Made by a program: the position numbers and the translations under genes. From positions 1 to 51,120 of the forward strand of contig REEA01000126.1 of NCBI GenBank assembly GCA_007695305.1: 51,120 bases of DNA, given 5' to 3'. The notes beneath the pieces are model-generated. The model was not told the DNA's origin. It saw nothing but the letters and a program-made list of their open reading frames with translations, and did not search any database. Origin of the DNA: Bacteroidia bacterium (lineage in GTDB: Bacteria; Bacteroidota; Bacteroidia; Bacteroidales; UBA7960). This document shows, in pieces, positions 41,831 through 51,115 of the stretch; the stretch's first letter is position 1; every line of letters begins with the position of its first letter.

Positions 41831-41900
41831 ATCGCCCGTATACCGGCAAGTTTCTGAAATAATCCATACCGGTAAAACCTCAAAATGGACATATTAAGCA

Positions 41901-42473
41901 ATGAATGTACATGATGCACCACAAAATAATGAAGTGCGAAAGCTTTCCATGGGTGAGCTGGGCAGAAAAACACCGGAGCTTTTCAAATCTTCGGAGAAAT
42001 TTCCGCTGGTGCTGGTTCTGGACAATGTGCGCAGCATGATGAACACCGGTTCGGTATTTCGTACCGCCGATGCTTTTTTGCTGGAGAGAATATTGCTTTG
42101 CGGACTTACCGCCACCCCACCGCACAGGGAGATCCACAAAACAGCCCTGGGTGCTACCGAGTCCGTCGCCTGGACATACTTCGAAAATACCACAGATGCT
42201 ATCCAACATTTAAAAGAAAACGGATACACCGTAATTGCCATGGAGCAGACCACAGAAAGCATGAGTCTCCGGTCGTTCTGTCCTGAAGCCGGAGCAAAAT
42301 ATGCCATTGTTTTTGGCAACGAGGTGAAAGGCGTGCAGGATAAGGTGCTGGCAATGTGTGACCTTTGTCTCGAAATCCCCCAGTTTGGTACCAAACACTC
42401 ACTGAATATCAGCGTGACAGCAGGCATAGTGGTTTGGGACTTCTTCTGCAAGACATCCCCGACCCAAAAATAA
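41901..42473 (+). CDS. TrmH/SpoU-family RNA 2'-O-methyltransferase
   Basis: 190 residues of SPOUT fold. Motif 1 is NVRSMMNTGSVFRTAD (42-57) with the catalytic Arg54, motif 2 is FGNEVKGV and motif 3 is KHSLNISVTAG, which together form the knotted S-adenosylmethionine site. It is close to the minimal single-domain size, lacking an N-terminal RNA-binding extension, so whether the target is tRNA or rRNA cannot be told. Same strand as the sirtuin gene. Confidence 0.93.
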   Translation: MNVHDAPQNNEVRKLSMGELGRKTPELFKSSEKFPLVLVLDNVRSMMNTGSVFRTADAFLLERILLCGLTATPPHREIHKTALGATESVAWTYFENTTDAIQHLKENGYTVIAMEQTTESMSLRSFCPEAGAKYAIVFGNEVKGVQDKVLAMCDLCLEIPQFGTKHSLNISVTAGIVVWDFFCKTSPTQK

Positions 42474-42519
42474 ACCCTGGATTTCAACAGGCCATTCAGG
42501 GCAATTCAAAGGGTTTTAT

Positions 42520-42527
42520 TATCTTTG
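42520..42527 (+). promoter_or_regulatory. -7 box of the subtilase gene
   Basis: TATCTTTG matches TAnnTTTG; transcription near 42534 gives a leader of about 95 nt to the ATG at 42629. Confidence 0.5.
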
Positions 42528-42628
42528 TTGTTCGATTTTCATGAATGTGATCTTTGCAGATCCCCTGCTTAAATACTAACGAAAACACATTCTCAATCAT
42601 AAACAACCCATCATCAAAAATCTAAAAC

Positions 42629-45600
42629 ATGTTATTTCATTACAAAAGATTATTGCCGCATGGTCCAAATCATGCCAGGATTGCATTGTTTACGGCCTTT
42701 ATCATGCTTTTTCTTATTGGCATGGAGGCAAAAGCACAGTTTAAAACGGTTAAAAGGGGAGAACGGCCGCCCATAGACCTCTCCAATGTGCCGGAAGATG
42801 CTTATGAAAAAGGGATCATCCGGATCAAATTTGACAAGACAGCCGAAAGAACCCTTTCAGAGAACGAAATGAGCCGCACCGGTGAAGGTACGATCATCTT
42901 TGGCGTGCCTGCCGTGGATGCCCTCAATGAAACTTACGGTGTATTCAATGCGCGGAAGTCTTTCGACTCACCGGCGTTGAATAATCGCTACACGGAAAGG
43001 CACAGGAAATGGGGATTTCATCTGTGGTACGACCTTACGGTGGATGAATCTGCCGACATCATAGCCATGGTGATCGATTATATGGGGCTTGCTGAAGTAA
43101 CCATTGCCGAGCCACATTATACCAAAGAATTGATTGGGAATGTTCCCAACGAGTGGGAGGATTATACCGCCGATACTGCGCTGGAGCATCACACGCGGGA
43201 GGGGAGGGGATGGTTTCCGAACGATCCTGATTTTGATGCGCAGTGGCATTATCACAATACCGGTCAGACCAATGGCACGCCTGGTGCCGACATCAGCCTT
43301 CCTGAGGCATGGACCATTGAAACCGGGGATATACAGGTAGTTGTTGCTGTGGTTGACGGTGGCATCGCCATCAACCATCCCGATCTGGCCGGTAATATTT
43401 GGGATGGTGTTGGTTACAACTTTGTAAGCAACACACCCAACATTGTTCCCCATAACCATGGATCTCACGTGGCGGGCACCATTGCCGCTGTTAACAACAA
43501 CGCAGTAGGTGTCAGCGGTATTGCCGGCGGTTGGGGCGACATACCGGGTGTCAGCCTGATGTCGGCCCAGGTTTTTGAGCCCGGCTGGGGCCAGTCGGGT
43601 GGTTTTCATCTTGCTCCCGTTTACGCCGCTGACAATGGCGCTGCGATCTCCCAAAACAGCTGGGGTTATACATCAGCAGGGTTTTATGAACAGGCCGTAC
43701 TCGATGCCATCGACTATTTTAATGTTAACGGTGGTGGTGACGTGATGGACGGTGGCTTGACCATCTTTGCCGCCGGGAACAGTGGCAACGCAGGTGCCAA
43801 CTATCCCGGTTACTACTCCGGTGCCATGGCTGTTGCCGCCCTCAACCACAACGACCAGCTTGCCTGGTATTCCAACTTTGGTACACATATAGAAATATCT
43901 GCTCCCGGCGGAGAAACAAACACAAATCCTATAGAAGGCGTGCTTAGTGCAGTAAATGTGGGTTATGACTTTTACCAGGGAACTTCCATGGCCTGCCCCC
44001 ATGTGTCTGGTGTGGTAGCACTCATGCTGTCGATGGCCCCGGGAGAGTTTGAAGTGGAAGAGATCAGGGACATGCTGCTCTCCACCACAGATGATATTTA
44101 TGGCAGCAACCCCAACTATATCGGTTTGCTGGGCACAGGTCGGGTGAATGCCTACGCTGCACTGTCTGAAACGCTTTTCAACATGGCTGACCCGGAAGCC
44201 CCCGCCGCACCGTTAAACCTCACCGTAACTGCTGATCCGGAAGGAGCACTGGCAGCTGAGATCACCTGGACTAACCCGGTTGAAGCAGCCGGTGGAGAAA
44301 CCCTTACAGAACTCGACACCATCCATGTTTTCCGTGGCGACGTGCTCATTTATTCCATGCTCGATCCTGTGATAGGTGAAGAAGTCTCTTATACCGATAA
44401 TGATATTGAACAAGATGGCGCCTACCTCTATGTTGTCAGGGGAGCCAATTTTGCAGGTACCGGATTGGCGGCCACCGGAAGTGCTTATGTTGGCCATGAC
44501 GTTCCGGCAGCTCCTGCTGATGTCGTCCTGGAAGCAGCCGGCGACAATGCCATCCTTAGCTGGCAGGCACCGGATGAAGGATTGAACAACGGTTTTTTCG
44601 ATGGCAGTAATCTTACCTACAATGTTTACAGGAACCCCGGTAACGTTGAAGTGGCCACCGCTCTCACCAATCCGGTGTTTTTTGATCAAAATATTCCCAA
44701 TGTAGGCAACTATTATTATACCGTCACCGCCTATAACCTCGTCGGAGAGGGGGGCACTGCCACCTCAAATGTAACCACCCTGGGTGCTGAAGGCCTGCTC
44801 ATATATGAGCCCTTCGACCTGCCGTTAGGGGACTTGCCTACGGGATGGTATATCGATGGTCCCGGTGCAGGCAACTGGGGCGTGCACAATTCTGAAACCG
44901 CCGGGGGTGAGGCACCGCAGATGCGCCTGAACTGGAGCCCTTCATTTACAGCAGTTTCAAAACTTATCACCCATACCGTAGATATTTCCGATTATGAACA
45001 GGTAAGACTGACATTCCGTCAGTACCTGAGAAACTTCGGTTCAGTCGCCGGTGAAATATCCGTCAACTATAGCCTCGATGGTGCGGAAGAATGGGAAGAG
45101 CTGATGTCATTCAATGGAACCCCTGATTATGGTCCACTCTTTGAAGAGTTCTTTATTGATCTGACTGATGAAAATGAGTCGATACGGTTTGCCTTCAGAT
45201 GGGAAGGAAATACATGGAACATATGGGACTGGAATATAGACGATGTGGTGCTCGAAGGGATTGGCGACTTTTATGAGGTGACCTTCGATGTGCGGGATGA
45301 AGAAGAAATGCCAATACAGGATGCAACCGTAAAACTGGATGGCGACCATGGGATGGAAGTAATACCGGGTCTTTATCTTTACACCCGGGTTGAACCCGGT
45401 TTGTATACTGTTTTTATCGAAAAAGAAGGATATGAGTCCTATGAAGGGGAAGTGGAAGTAGTGGACGACCATGTGGCTGAAAATATAGTGCTGATGCACG
45501 AGCGGTTTTTGGTGACCTTCGATGTCCGCGATCAGGATGATACAGCACTGCATGGTGCCGTCATCACGCTTGATGAGCAGACCAATGCTGCCGGCGACTA

Positions 45601-46213
45601 TGTATTTGATGATATTATCGGAGGCATTTATCCCTATGTTGTGGAGAAGGAAGGGTATCATCCCGTTGCCGATACACTGGTGGTAGGCCTTGAAGATGTT
45701 ACTGAGCTGGTAACTTTGGATCTGATCGTTTACACGGTGACTTTTGAACCGGTTGACATTCATGGAGAGCCAATCCATGGGGCAGTGGTTGTATTCGAAG
45801 GCACAGAACACCAGGCAGGCCACTACACCCTCGACGACATTGTGCCGGGTAGCTATGACTATACGGTTTTGAAAGAAGACTACTTTCCTGCGCACGGCAC
45901 ATTAGATATTATTAATGATGATGTGTGGGAAGAAGTTGTATTACATGTTGACGATACAGGCTTAGGCCATTTATCTGACCATAACCTTGTTGTTTATCCG
46001 AACCCTGCATCCAGCAAGGTGAAACTGGAGGCAGACGCCCGTATAAGTAAAATCGTGTTGTCCGACATCGCCGGGAACACCATAAAAACCATTCTTGTTG
46101 ATGCCATGCAAGCCGGTATAGATGTTCAACATCTGGATACAGGCATTTACTTTATCCGGGTTTATATTACGGATGAGGAAGTGATCACGAGAAGATTACA
46201 GATTATAAGATAA
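42629..46213 (+). CDS. Secreted subtilisin-like (S8) protease with T9SS sorting domain
   Basis: 1194 residues. The signal peptide ends near residue 37 (MEAKAQ). A prodomain-like region runs to about 195. The S8 domain (about 200-520) has Asp243 in VVDGG, His280 in HGSHVAGT, oxyanion Asn384 in AAGNSG and Ser453 in GTSMACPH. Fibronectin III-like modules and a jelly-roll-type adhesion domain (about 725-880) follow, then three tandem repeats of about 78 residues (about 882-1112) of the carboxypeptidase-regulatory type (FDVRDE... EKEGY). The C-terminal domain (1115-1194, LVVYPNPASSKV to RRLQIIR) is a type A T9SS sorting signal. It is probably cell-surface bound or released to degrade proteins. Confidence 0.95.
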   Translation: MLFHYKRLLPHGPNHARIALFTAFIMLFLIGMEAKAQFKTVKRGERPPIDLSNVPEDAYEKGIIRIKFDKTAERTLSENEMSRTGEGTIIFGVPAVDALNETYGVFNARKSFDSPALNNRYTERHRKWGFHLWYDLTVDESADIIAMVIDYMGLAEVTIAEPHYTKELIGNVPNEWEDYTADTALEHHTREGRGWFPNDPDFDAQWHYHNTGQTNGTPGADISLPEAWTIETGDIQVVVAVVDGGIAINHPDLAGNIWDGVGYNFVSNTPNIVPHNHGSHVAGTIAAVNNNAVGVSGIAGGWGDIPGVSLMSAQVFEPGWGQSGGFHLAPVYAADNGAAISQNSWGYTSAGFYEQAVLDAIDYFNVNGGGDVMDGGLTIFAAGNSGNAGANYPGYYSGAMAVAALNHNDQLAWYSNFGTHIEISAPGGETNTNPIEGVLSAVNVGYDFYQGTSMACPHVSGVVALMLSMAPGEFEVEEIRDMLLSTTDDIYGSNPNYIGLLGTGRVNAYAALSETLFNMADPEAPAAPLNLTVTADPEGALAAEITWTNPVEAAGGETLTELDTIHVFRGDVLIYSMLDPVIGEEVSYTDNDIEQDGAYLYVVRGANFAGTGLAATGSAYVGHDVPAAPADVVLEAAGDNAILSWQAPDEGLNNGFFDGSNLTYNVYRNPGNVEVATALTNPVFFDQNIPNVGNYYYTVTAYNLVGEGGTATSNVTTLGAEGLLIYEPFDLPLGDLPTGWYIDGPGAGNWGVHNSETAGGEAPQMRLNWSPSFTAVSKLITHTVDISDYEQVRLTFRQYLRNFGSVAGEISVNYSLDGAEEWEELMSFNGTPDYGPLFEEFFIDLTDENESIRFAFRWEGNTWNIWDWNIDDVVLEGIGDFYEVTFDVRDEEEMPIQDATVKLDGDHGMEVIPGLYLYTRVEPGLYTVFIEKEGYESYEGEVEVVDDHVAENIVLMHERFLVTFDVRDQDDTALHGAVITLDEQTNAAGDYVFDDIIGGIYPYVVEKEGYHPVADTLVVGLEDVTELVTLDLIVYTVTFEPVDIHGEPIHGAVVVFEGTEHQAGHYTLDDIVPGSYDYTVLKEDYFPAHGTLDIINDDVWEEVVLHVDDTGLGHLSDHNLVVYPNPASSKVKLEADARISKIVLSDIAGNTIKTILVDAMQAGIDVQHLDTGIYFIRVYITDEEVITRRLQIIR

Positions 46214-46221
46214 TCAGACCT

Positions 46222-47019
46222 TTATTCAAAGGTAAATGAGATCATGATGCTGCGTGAATTCAGGCGGTCGATGGAGGTATAATATTTTTCGAATGCAATA
46301 TTATCTTCACCCGGTCTGATTAGGTTGGTCAGCCCGAAAGATGCCTTTATTTCTGCCGAGAATTTGAAATAAAAGAAGTAGTGATCCATTCCCACACCAA
46401 ATTCATAATGAAGGTCATTACGGGCTACCCGGGCAAGTATCTCATCACCAACACCCAGCTCAATGGAAGCCAGGTCATGCGTGTATTTGACACCACCGAT
46501 CACGTATGCCCTTGAGTTGTTCATTCGTGCAGATTTATATTTGAGGTGTAATGGAAACTCCAGCAAGGTTAATTCCAGGTCTTGAGTATCCGAGGGTCTT
46601 CTCAACTCCCAGTCGCTTAAACCGGGGCCTCCGTTTATCTCTCCCCCATCGGCTGCCGGCATATAGTATTCCAGATATCTGTCTCCAAAGGTTATCGTGG
46701 GAATGAAACGCAGATCCATATGCGGCGTAAGATTCAGGTTGGACACAATGCCGATATGAAATCCGTAGTCTTTTTCCGGCAAAACGTATTCAAAACCGAA
46801 ATCTTCGCTCATACCTTCAACCGGTCTTAAAGCGTAATTTTGTGAGTTGAATCCAAGGGTAAAGCCAAAATGGTAAGGCCTTTCATCGTGGTCCAGCCGG
46901 TTCAGAAATCTGAATGCCCTGTCTCTGTGCTGCGCTGAGAGCTCCTCCGGTAATGCGAACAGGATACAGCAGATGATTAGAATGGTGCTTGAGAAATATG
47001 TTCGTTTCACGTTTTTCAT
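46222..47019 (-). CDS. porT: Type IX secretion outer-membrane protein PorT
   Basis: 265 residues. The signal peptide ends near EELSAQ. The barrel has PorT-typical segments: FGFTLGFNSQNYAL, DYGFHIGIVSNLNL, DLRFIPTITFGDRYLEY, LEFPLHLKYKSARMNNSRAY and VIGGVKYTHDLAS. PorT is needed for export and maturation of T9SS cargo. It is convergent with the T9SS-tagged subtilase gene, only 8 nt between stops, a suggestive neighbourhood. Confidence 0.9.
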   Translation of the reverse strand: MKNVKRTYFSSTILIICCILFALPEELSAQHRDRAFRFLNRLDHDERPYHFGFTLGFNSQNYALRPVEGMSEDFGFEYVLPEKDYGFHIGIVSNLNLTPHMDLRFIPTITFGDRYLEYYMPAADGGEINGGPGLSDWELRRPSDTQDLELTLLEFPLHLKYKSARMNNSRAYVIGGVKYTHDLASIELGVGDEILARVARNDLHYEFGVGMDHYFFYFKFSAEIKASFGLTNLIRPGEDNIAFEKYYTSIDRLNSRSIMISFTFE

Positions 47020-47107
47020 TAATTATTATATCCGAATTGCCTGTAAAAGTTTGCTTCTGATAAACGCACAAAAGTCCGGCTTATTTTGTGACATTTTTAA
47101 AGCCGGC

Positions 47108-47749
47108 TTATGGCGCCAGGCGTTTGATTGTCCAACCGTTGTCTTTTTTCAGGTAAAGGATTCTGTCGTGCAGGCGGCTTTCTCTTCCCTGCCAAAATTC
47201 AACACGATCAGGGATTAACTGATACCCTCCCCAGTACTTCGGCCGGTGCAGATGCGGGTCATTGTTATTTTTCAGGATGTTGAATACCTTTTCCAGTTCT
47301 TCGCGGCTCTCAATGACCTGGCTTTGCGGCGAAACAATGGCTCCTATCCGGCTGTTTCTTGGTCTGGAAGCATAATACTCGTCCGATACGCTTTCACCCA
47401 CTTTTTCCACTTTCCCTTCTACGCGCACTTGTCGTTGCAGCTCGAGCCAAAGAAACACCAGTGCTGCATGCGGGTTTGCCTGCAGCTCAACTCCTTTGCG
47501 GCTGTTGTAATTGGTGTAGAACACAAAACGGTCGTCAATCACTTCCTTTAGCAACACCACCCTTGCTGCCGCTTTTCCGCCGGGGGTAACAGTAGCCAAT
47601 GTCATGGCATTGGGCTCAGGCAGCTTACGGGCGATGGCTTCATCAAGCCAGCGATTAAACAATTCAATGGGATCGCGGGGAACATCGGCAGTGTCCAATG
47701 ATGCCAGGTTGTATTCTTTACGAAAAGAAGTCAGGTCTTTTTTTTTCAA
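47108..47749 (-). CDS. pdxH: Pyridoxamine 5'-phosphate oxidase
   Basis: FMN enzyme that oxidises pyridoxine/pyridoxamine 5'-phosphate to PLP. 213 residues. The PdxH blocks AMTLATVTPGGKAAARVVLLK, the substrate/FMN region YTNYNSRKG and the C-terminal PDRVEFWQGRESRLHDRI with WTIKRLAP are all present. The start codon is TTG and overlaps the hldE stop as TTGA, so translation is probably coupled. PLP made here would serve the aminotransferase encoded further upstream in the same direction. Confidence 0.95.
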   Translation of the reverse strand: MKKKDLTSFRKEYNLASLDTADVPRDPIELFNRWLDEAIARKLPEPNAMTLATVTPGGKAAARVVLLKEVIDDRFVFYTNYNSRKGVELQANPHAALVFLWLELQRQVRVEGKVEKVGESVSDEYYASRPRNSRIGAIVSPQSQVIESREELEKVFNILKNNNDPHLHRPKYWGGYQLIPDRVEFWQGRESRLHDRILYLKKDNGWTIKRLAP

Positions 47750-48765
47750 TTCTGGCAGAATTTTTTCAGAGCTTCAAAAAGCAGCTTGTCTTTGTTTACA
47801 GGTACAACGCCCACCATTTCACACACCAGTCCGCCGCCCAGGTTGCATATCCTTGCCATCAGTTCCACCGGTGCCCCAACAGCCACGCAAAGGGCTGCCA
47901 GACTGATCACGGTATCACCGGCTCCGGAAACGTCCGCCACATCACGGATGTAGGCTGGTATAGAACCGGTTTCGATGTTCCCGTTGGCTGTGCGCCTACT
48001 GTAATAAATGCCCTTGTCGGAAAGGGTTGCCAGGACAATCTCCACCTCCAGCTTATCCTGCAAAGCAAGTACGGCTTTGTTGATCTGTTCCGGACCTATC
48101 AGCTCACCGTTGAGATTGAGGCCTTCTCTTAGTTCTTTCAGGTTGGGCTTGATGAGGGTGACTCCCTTGTATTGAGAGAAATTTTTCTTTTTTGGATCCA
48201 CAACAACAGGTATATCGTGCTTGCCGGCAAGTTTTAATACATTTTCTATCATTGTGGGCGAAATCACGCCTTTGTCGTAATCTTCGAATACGATGGCGTC
48301 AATCCCGTTTGAATTGATGAGCCCGCTGATAGTTTCCATCAGCTTTGCCGCTTCATCTTCTTTAAGGTAATGGGCTACCTCTTCATCTACGCGCAACATC
48401 TGCACATTGTTCCCGAATACGCGAAACTTCACGGTGGTCAGCCTGTTGTCGCTGGTGATGATGCCCTCATTGGTGAGGCCTTCCTCATCGAGCAGCTCCA
48501 GGAAAAGCTCACCCTTGCTGTCGCTGCCAATCACGGAGCACAGCACGGGTATGCCTCCCATGTTCTGGATATTCATAGCCACATTGGCTGCGCCGCCTAA
48601 ACGGCTTTCCCTTTTGTTAAGGGTGACGATAGGAACCGGTGCTTCCGGTGATACCCTGTCGACACTCCCCCAAAGGTAGGCATCAATCATCACGTCGCCG
48701 ATGATCAACAATTTTTTACCCTCAAAAGAGTGAAATAAACGGGTAATGGTATTCTTGTCTGTCAT
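47746..48765 (-). CDS. D-glycero-beta-D-manno-heptose-7-phosphate kinase (HldE kinase domain)
   Basis: PfkB-family sugar kinase, 339 residues. The N-terminal GDVMIDAYLWGSVDRVSPEAP is specific to RfaE/HldE domain I. GGAANVAMN lines the sugar site, and the C-terminal DVSGAGDT (278-285) contains the anion hole and catalytic Asp284. It makes heptose 1,7-bisphosphate for LPS core or S-layer/glycoprotein heptose. The adenylyltransferase half of E. coli HldE is absent, so the second step must be encoded elsewhere. It overlaps pdxH by 4 nt. Confidence 0.92.
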   Translation of the reverse strand: MTDKNTITRLFHSFEGKKLLIIGDVMIDAYLWGSVDRVSPEAPVPIVTLNKRESRLGGAANVAMNIQNMGGIPVLCSVIGSDSKGELFLELLDEEGLTNEGIITSDNRLTTVKFRVFGNNVQMLRVDEEVAHYLKEDEAAKLMETISGLINSNGIDAIVFEDYDKGVISPTMIENVLKLAGKHDIPVVVDPKKKNFSQYKGVTLIKPNLKELREGLNLNGELIGPEQINKAVLALQDKLEVEIVLATLSDKGIYYSRRTANGNIETGSIPAYIRDVADVSGAGDTVISLAALCVAVGAPVELMARICNLGGGLVCEMVGVVPVNKDKLLFEALKKFCQN

Positions 48766-48920
48766 ATAACTGTTTGGTTATAAGTTCAAACAGCCCGTAA
48801 AGAGAAATGTAGGGTTGTTGTTGGATTATGTTGTTTGGTTTTAATGGATGATCGGTTGTCACGGATATTAACTTCGTGGTGATACAACCAATTAAGTTGG
48901 AAACGGCATATCAGCCATGT

Positions 48921-50114
48921 TTATTTTAACACTGCCAGTGCTTTTTTCATTCTTTCCACTGCTTCAATCAAAAGATCCTGTGAAGTAGCATAGGAGAAAC
49001 GAACACACTGGTCGTCGCCGAAGGCACTCCCCGGCACAAGTGCAATGTGCGCTTTCTTTAGCAAGTACATGCAAAAGTCGTTATCATTCTGAATGATTTC
49101 CGTTCCATCTGATTTGCCAAAGTAGGATTTCACATTGATGAACAGATAAAATGCACCCTGCGGTTCATTGGTGCTGGTGCCCGGCACTTCCCTGAGCAAA
49201 TCAATGACCAGGTTCCTTCGCTCCCTGAACTTTTCAAGCATGCCGGTGGTAACTGAAGGATCCATTTCCATGGCTTCAAGGGCGGCCCGCTGGGCTATGG
49301 AGCATGTCCCCGATGTGATCTGACCCTGTAACTTGGTGCAGGCTTTGGCAATTTGCGGATGGGCAGCCATATAACCAAGACGCCAGCCGGTCATGGCAAA
49401 ACCTTTCGAAACACCGTTGATCAGAATCACCCGGTCTTTGATGGAGTCAAACTGCGCGATGCTTTCATGTTTGCCCGCAAAATTAATATGCTCGTAAATC
49501 TCATCCGAGATGATGTAAATCCGTGGGTGTTTTGCAAATACCTCAGCAAGTTCACCCAGCTCTTCACGCGAATACACTGATCCGGTAGGGTTGCAGGGAC
49601 TGGAAAACATGAACAGCCTGGTTTTTTCCGTAATGGCATTCTCCAGCTGCTGAGGGGTAATTTTGAAATCGTTCTCAATGCCTGCTTTTACATATACGGC
49701 TTCGGCTTCGGCCATTTTGACAAGCTCCCTGTAGCTCACCCAGTATGGTGCCGGGACGATCACTTCGTCGCCGGGGTTGGCCAGGCAGAGAACGGCATTG
49801 GCAATAGATTGTTTTGCCCCTGTGCTAACCACTACCTGCTCGGGCGTATAATGCAAATTATTGTCGCGCAGCAGTTTCCTGCATACGGCTTCTCGAAGGT
49901 CTTGATAACCATTCACAGGCGTGTAAAATGAATAGTTTTCTTCGATGGCTCTTTTACCGGCCTCCTTAATCGGATCGAGGGTAAAAAAATCGGGCTCCCC
50001 AACGCTCAGGTTGATCACGTCGTGCCCCTCAGCCTTCAACTCCCTGCTCATCCTCGACATGGCGAGAGTTTCAGATTCTGACAAACGGTTAATTCGATCG
50101 GATAATGTTATCAT
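48921..50114 (-). CDS. PLP-dependent class I aminotransferase (aspartate aminotransferase-like)
   Basis: 397 residues, the size of bacterial Ib aspartate aminotransferases. The PLP lysine is Lys237 in NGVSKGFAMTGWR, Arg245 binds phosphate, Asn175 lies in CNPTGS, and Asp204 and Tyr207 in SDEIYEHI stack and bond the cofactor. The N-terminal NLSVGEPDFFT block is standard for subgroup Ib. Aspartate/2-oxoglutarate is the probable pair, but related prephenate aminotransferases look similar. It is monocistronic, with a full promoter at 50177-50207. Confidence 0.93.
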   Translation of the reverse strand: MITLSDRINRLSESETLAMSRMSRELKAEGHDVINLSVGEPDFFTLDPIKEAGKRAIEENYSFYTPVNGYQDLREAVCRKLLRDNNLHYTPEQVVVSTGAKQSIANAVLCLANPGDEVIVPAPYWVSYRELVKMAEAEAVYVKAGIENDFKITPQQLENAITEKTRLFMFSSPCNPTGSVYSREELGELAEVFAKHPRIYIISDEIYEHINFAGKHESIAQFDSIKDRVILINGVSKGFAMTGWRLGYMAAHPQIAKACTKLQGQITSGTCSIAQRAALEAMEMDPSVTTGMLEKFRERRNLVIDLLREVPGTSTNEPQGAFYLFINVKSYFGKSDGTEIIQNDNDFCMYLLKKAHIALVPGSAFGDDQCVRFSYATSQDLLIEAVERMKKALAVLK

Positions 50115-50176
50115 GATGGTGTGATAAAAAGGTAAATACTTTAATTGTCAGGTTGTATGGTTGATTTGTTGAGCGG

Positions 50177-50207
50177 CAAAAATAGCAAATTAAAGCCATT
50201 TGCCAAA
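50177..50207 (-). promoter_or_regulatory. Promoter of the aminotransferase gene
   Basis: Minus strand TTTG (50207-50204), 19 nt, then TATTTTTG (50184-50177): complete Bacteroidota promoter. Transcription near 50170 leaves a 56-nt leader. It lies back to back with the -7 box of the divergent gene. Confidence 0.75.
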
Positions 50208-50213
50208 AGGGAT

Positions 50214-50221
50214 TATCTTTG
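50214..50221 (+). promoter_or_regulatory. -7 box of the small membrane-protein gene
   Basis: TATCTTTG matches TAnnTTTG; transcription near 50228 leaves a leader of only about 13 nt before the ATG at 50241, which supports that start over 50145. Confidence 0.5.
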
Positions 50222-50240
50222 TGTGAAAAATCATACAGTC

Positions 50241-50756
50241 ATGGGCGAGATATTTTATATTCTTAGATACACCGTTCCTTCGATAATTGTTTTCATTACC
50301 GCGTGGTTTCTTTTGAAAGAGTTTTTTCAGCAGGAGAATAAGAAACGCCACGCCGACCTCATGTCCGACAGGATGAGGATATCACTGCCATTGCGTTTGC
50401 AGGCCTATGAACGCTTGGTGCTTTTCCTGGAGCGTATATCTCCCAATAATTTAATAATGAGGGTTTATCAGCCTGATTTGACAGCTGCCGAACTGCAAAA
50501 ACTACTGATCAGGAGTATTCGCGACGAATACACCCATAATTTGTCGCAGCAGCTATACATTTCTCCCAGGGCATGGGAGCTTATCAACCGGGCCTATGAA
50601 GAAAGTATGGGGCAGATCAACTCTCTTGCCTCTGCATTAAAAGAAGGTGCAACAGGAACAGAGCTGAGCGGGAAAATCCTGGAAACCGACCTGGAAAGGT
50701 CCGCCACCAAAACCGCCATGGATTTTTTAAAAAGCGAGGCAAGAAAAAGTTTTTGA
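50241..50756 (+). CDS. Small membrane-anchored protein of unknown function (DUF7935-like)
   Basis: About 171 residues. One N-terminal membrane helix (about 7-24, VPSIIVFITAWFLL) is followed by a helical, charged cytoplasmic domain containing LPLRLQAYERLVLFLERISP and RDEYTHNLSQQLYIS. This pattern recurs in uncharacterised Bacteroidota proteins. No enzyme motif is visible. It is followed 28 nt later by thiS, so cotranscription is likely, but I see no direct functional tie. Confidence 0.75.
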   Translation: MGEIFYILRYTVPSIIVFITAWFLLKEFFQQENKKRHADLMSDRMRISLPLRLQAYERLVLFLERISPNNLIMRVYQPDLTAAELQKLLIRSIRDEYTHNLSQQLYISPRAWELINRAYEESMGQINSLASALKEGATGTELSGKILETDLERSATKTAMDFLKSEARKSF

Positions 50757-50784
50757 TGAAACACGGAGGCACAAACGAGTTTTG

Positions 50785-50994
50785 ATGATGAAAATCACCT
50801 TGAATAACCGACCCGAAACCATACCGGATAAGGATAGCCTGTCCATAAGTGAGTTGCTGGTATATAAAAATTTTACCTTTAAATTCCTGGTGGTTCGTGT
50901 CAATGAGAAAGCCATACGGAGAGAAGACTATGATCGTGTTATGATCAGAGAGGGGGATGACGTAAAGGTTATCCACCTGATCAGTGGCGGGTAG
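50785..50994 (+). CDS. thiS: Sulfur carrier protein ThiS
   Basis: About 69 residues of ubiquitin-like beta-grasp type ending in the obligatory Gly-Gly (HLISGG). The terminal glycine is adenylated by ThiF and converted to a thiocarboxylate that donates sulfur to the thiazole ring of thiamine. The opening MKITLNNRPETIPD and central FLVVRVNEKAIRREDYD are typical. The start is at 50785 or 50788 (tandem ATGs) with a GGAGG about 15 nt upstream. No other thi gene follows within the 126 nt left in the window. Confidence 0.92.
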   Translation: MMKITLNNRPETIPDKDSLSISELLVYKNFTFKFLVVRVNEKAIRREDYDRVMIREGDDVKVIHLISGG

Positions 50995-51064
50995 GGTTGG
51001 TTTTTACCTCGTTTATTGTCTGCATCTGGAATCGTAACAACATTGAGTTGAAAAAAAAATAATA

Positions 51065-51115
51065 TGCCACGAATTCACGAATGAAAGAAGAAAAGATATT
51101 CGTGCATTCGTGGCA
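51065..51115. repeat. Inverted repeat with 'CACGAATTCACGAAT' words
   Basis: 18-base arms (51065-51082 TGCCACGAATTCACGAAT and 51098-51115) pair with one mismatch around a 15-nt A/G-rich loop, followed by A6. It could act as a terminator for a minus-strand unit beyond the window, or be another copy of the text-like repeat class seen at 28.4 kb. Confidence 0.75.

Noticed and set aside
45107-45895. 262-aa minus-strand open frame inside the subtilase stalk repeats
   Set aside because: Antisense to clear tandem repeat domains; the translation has no recognisable family.
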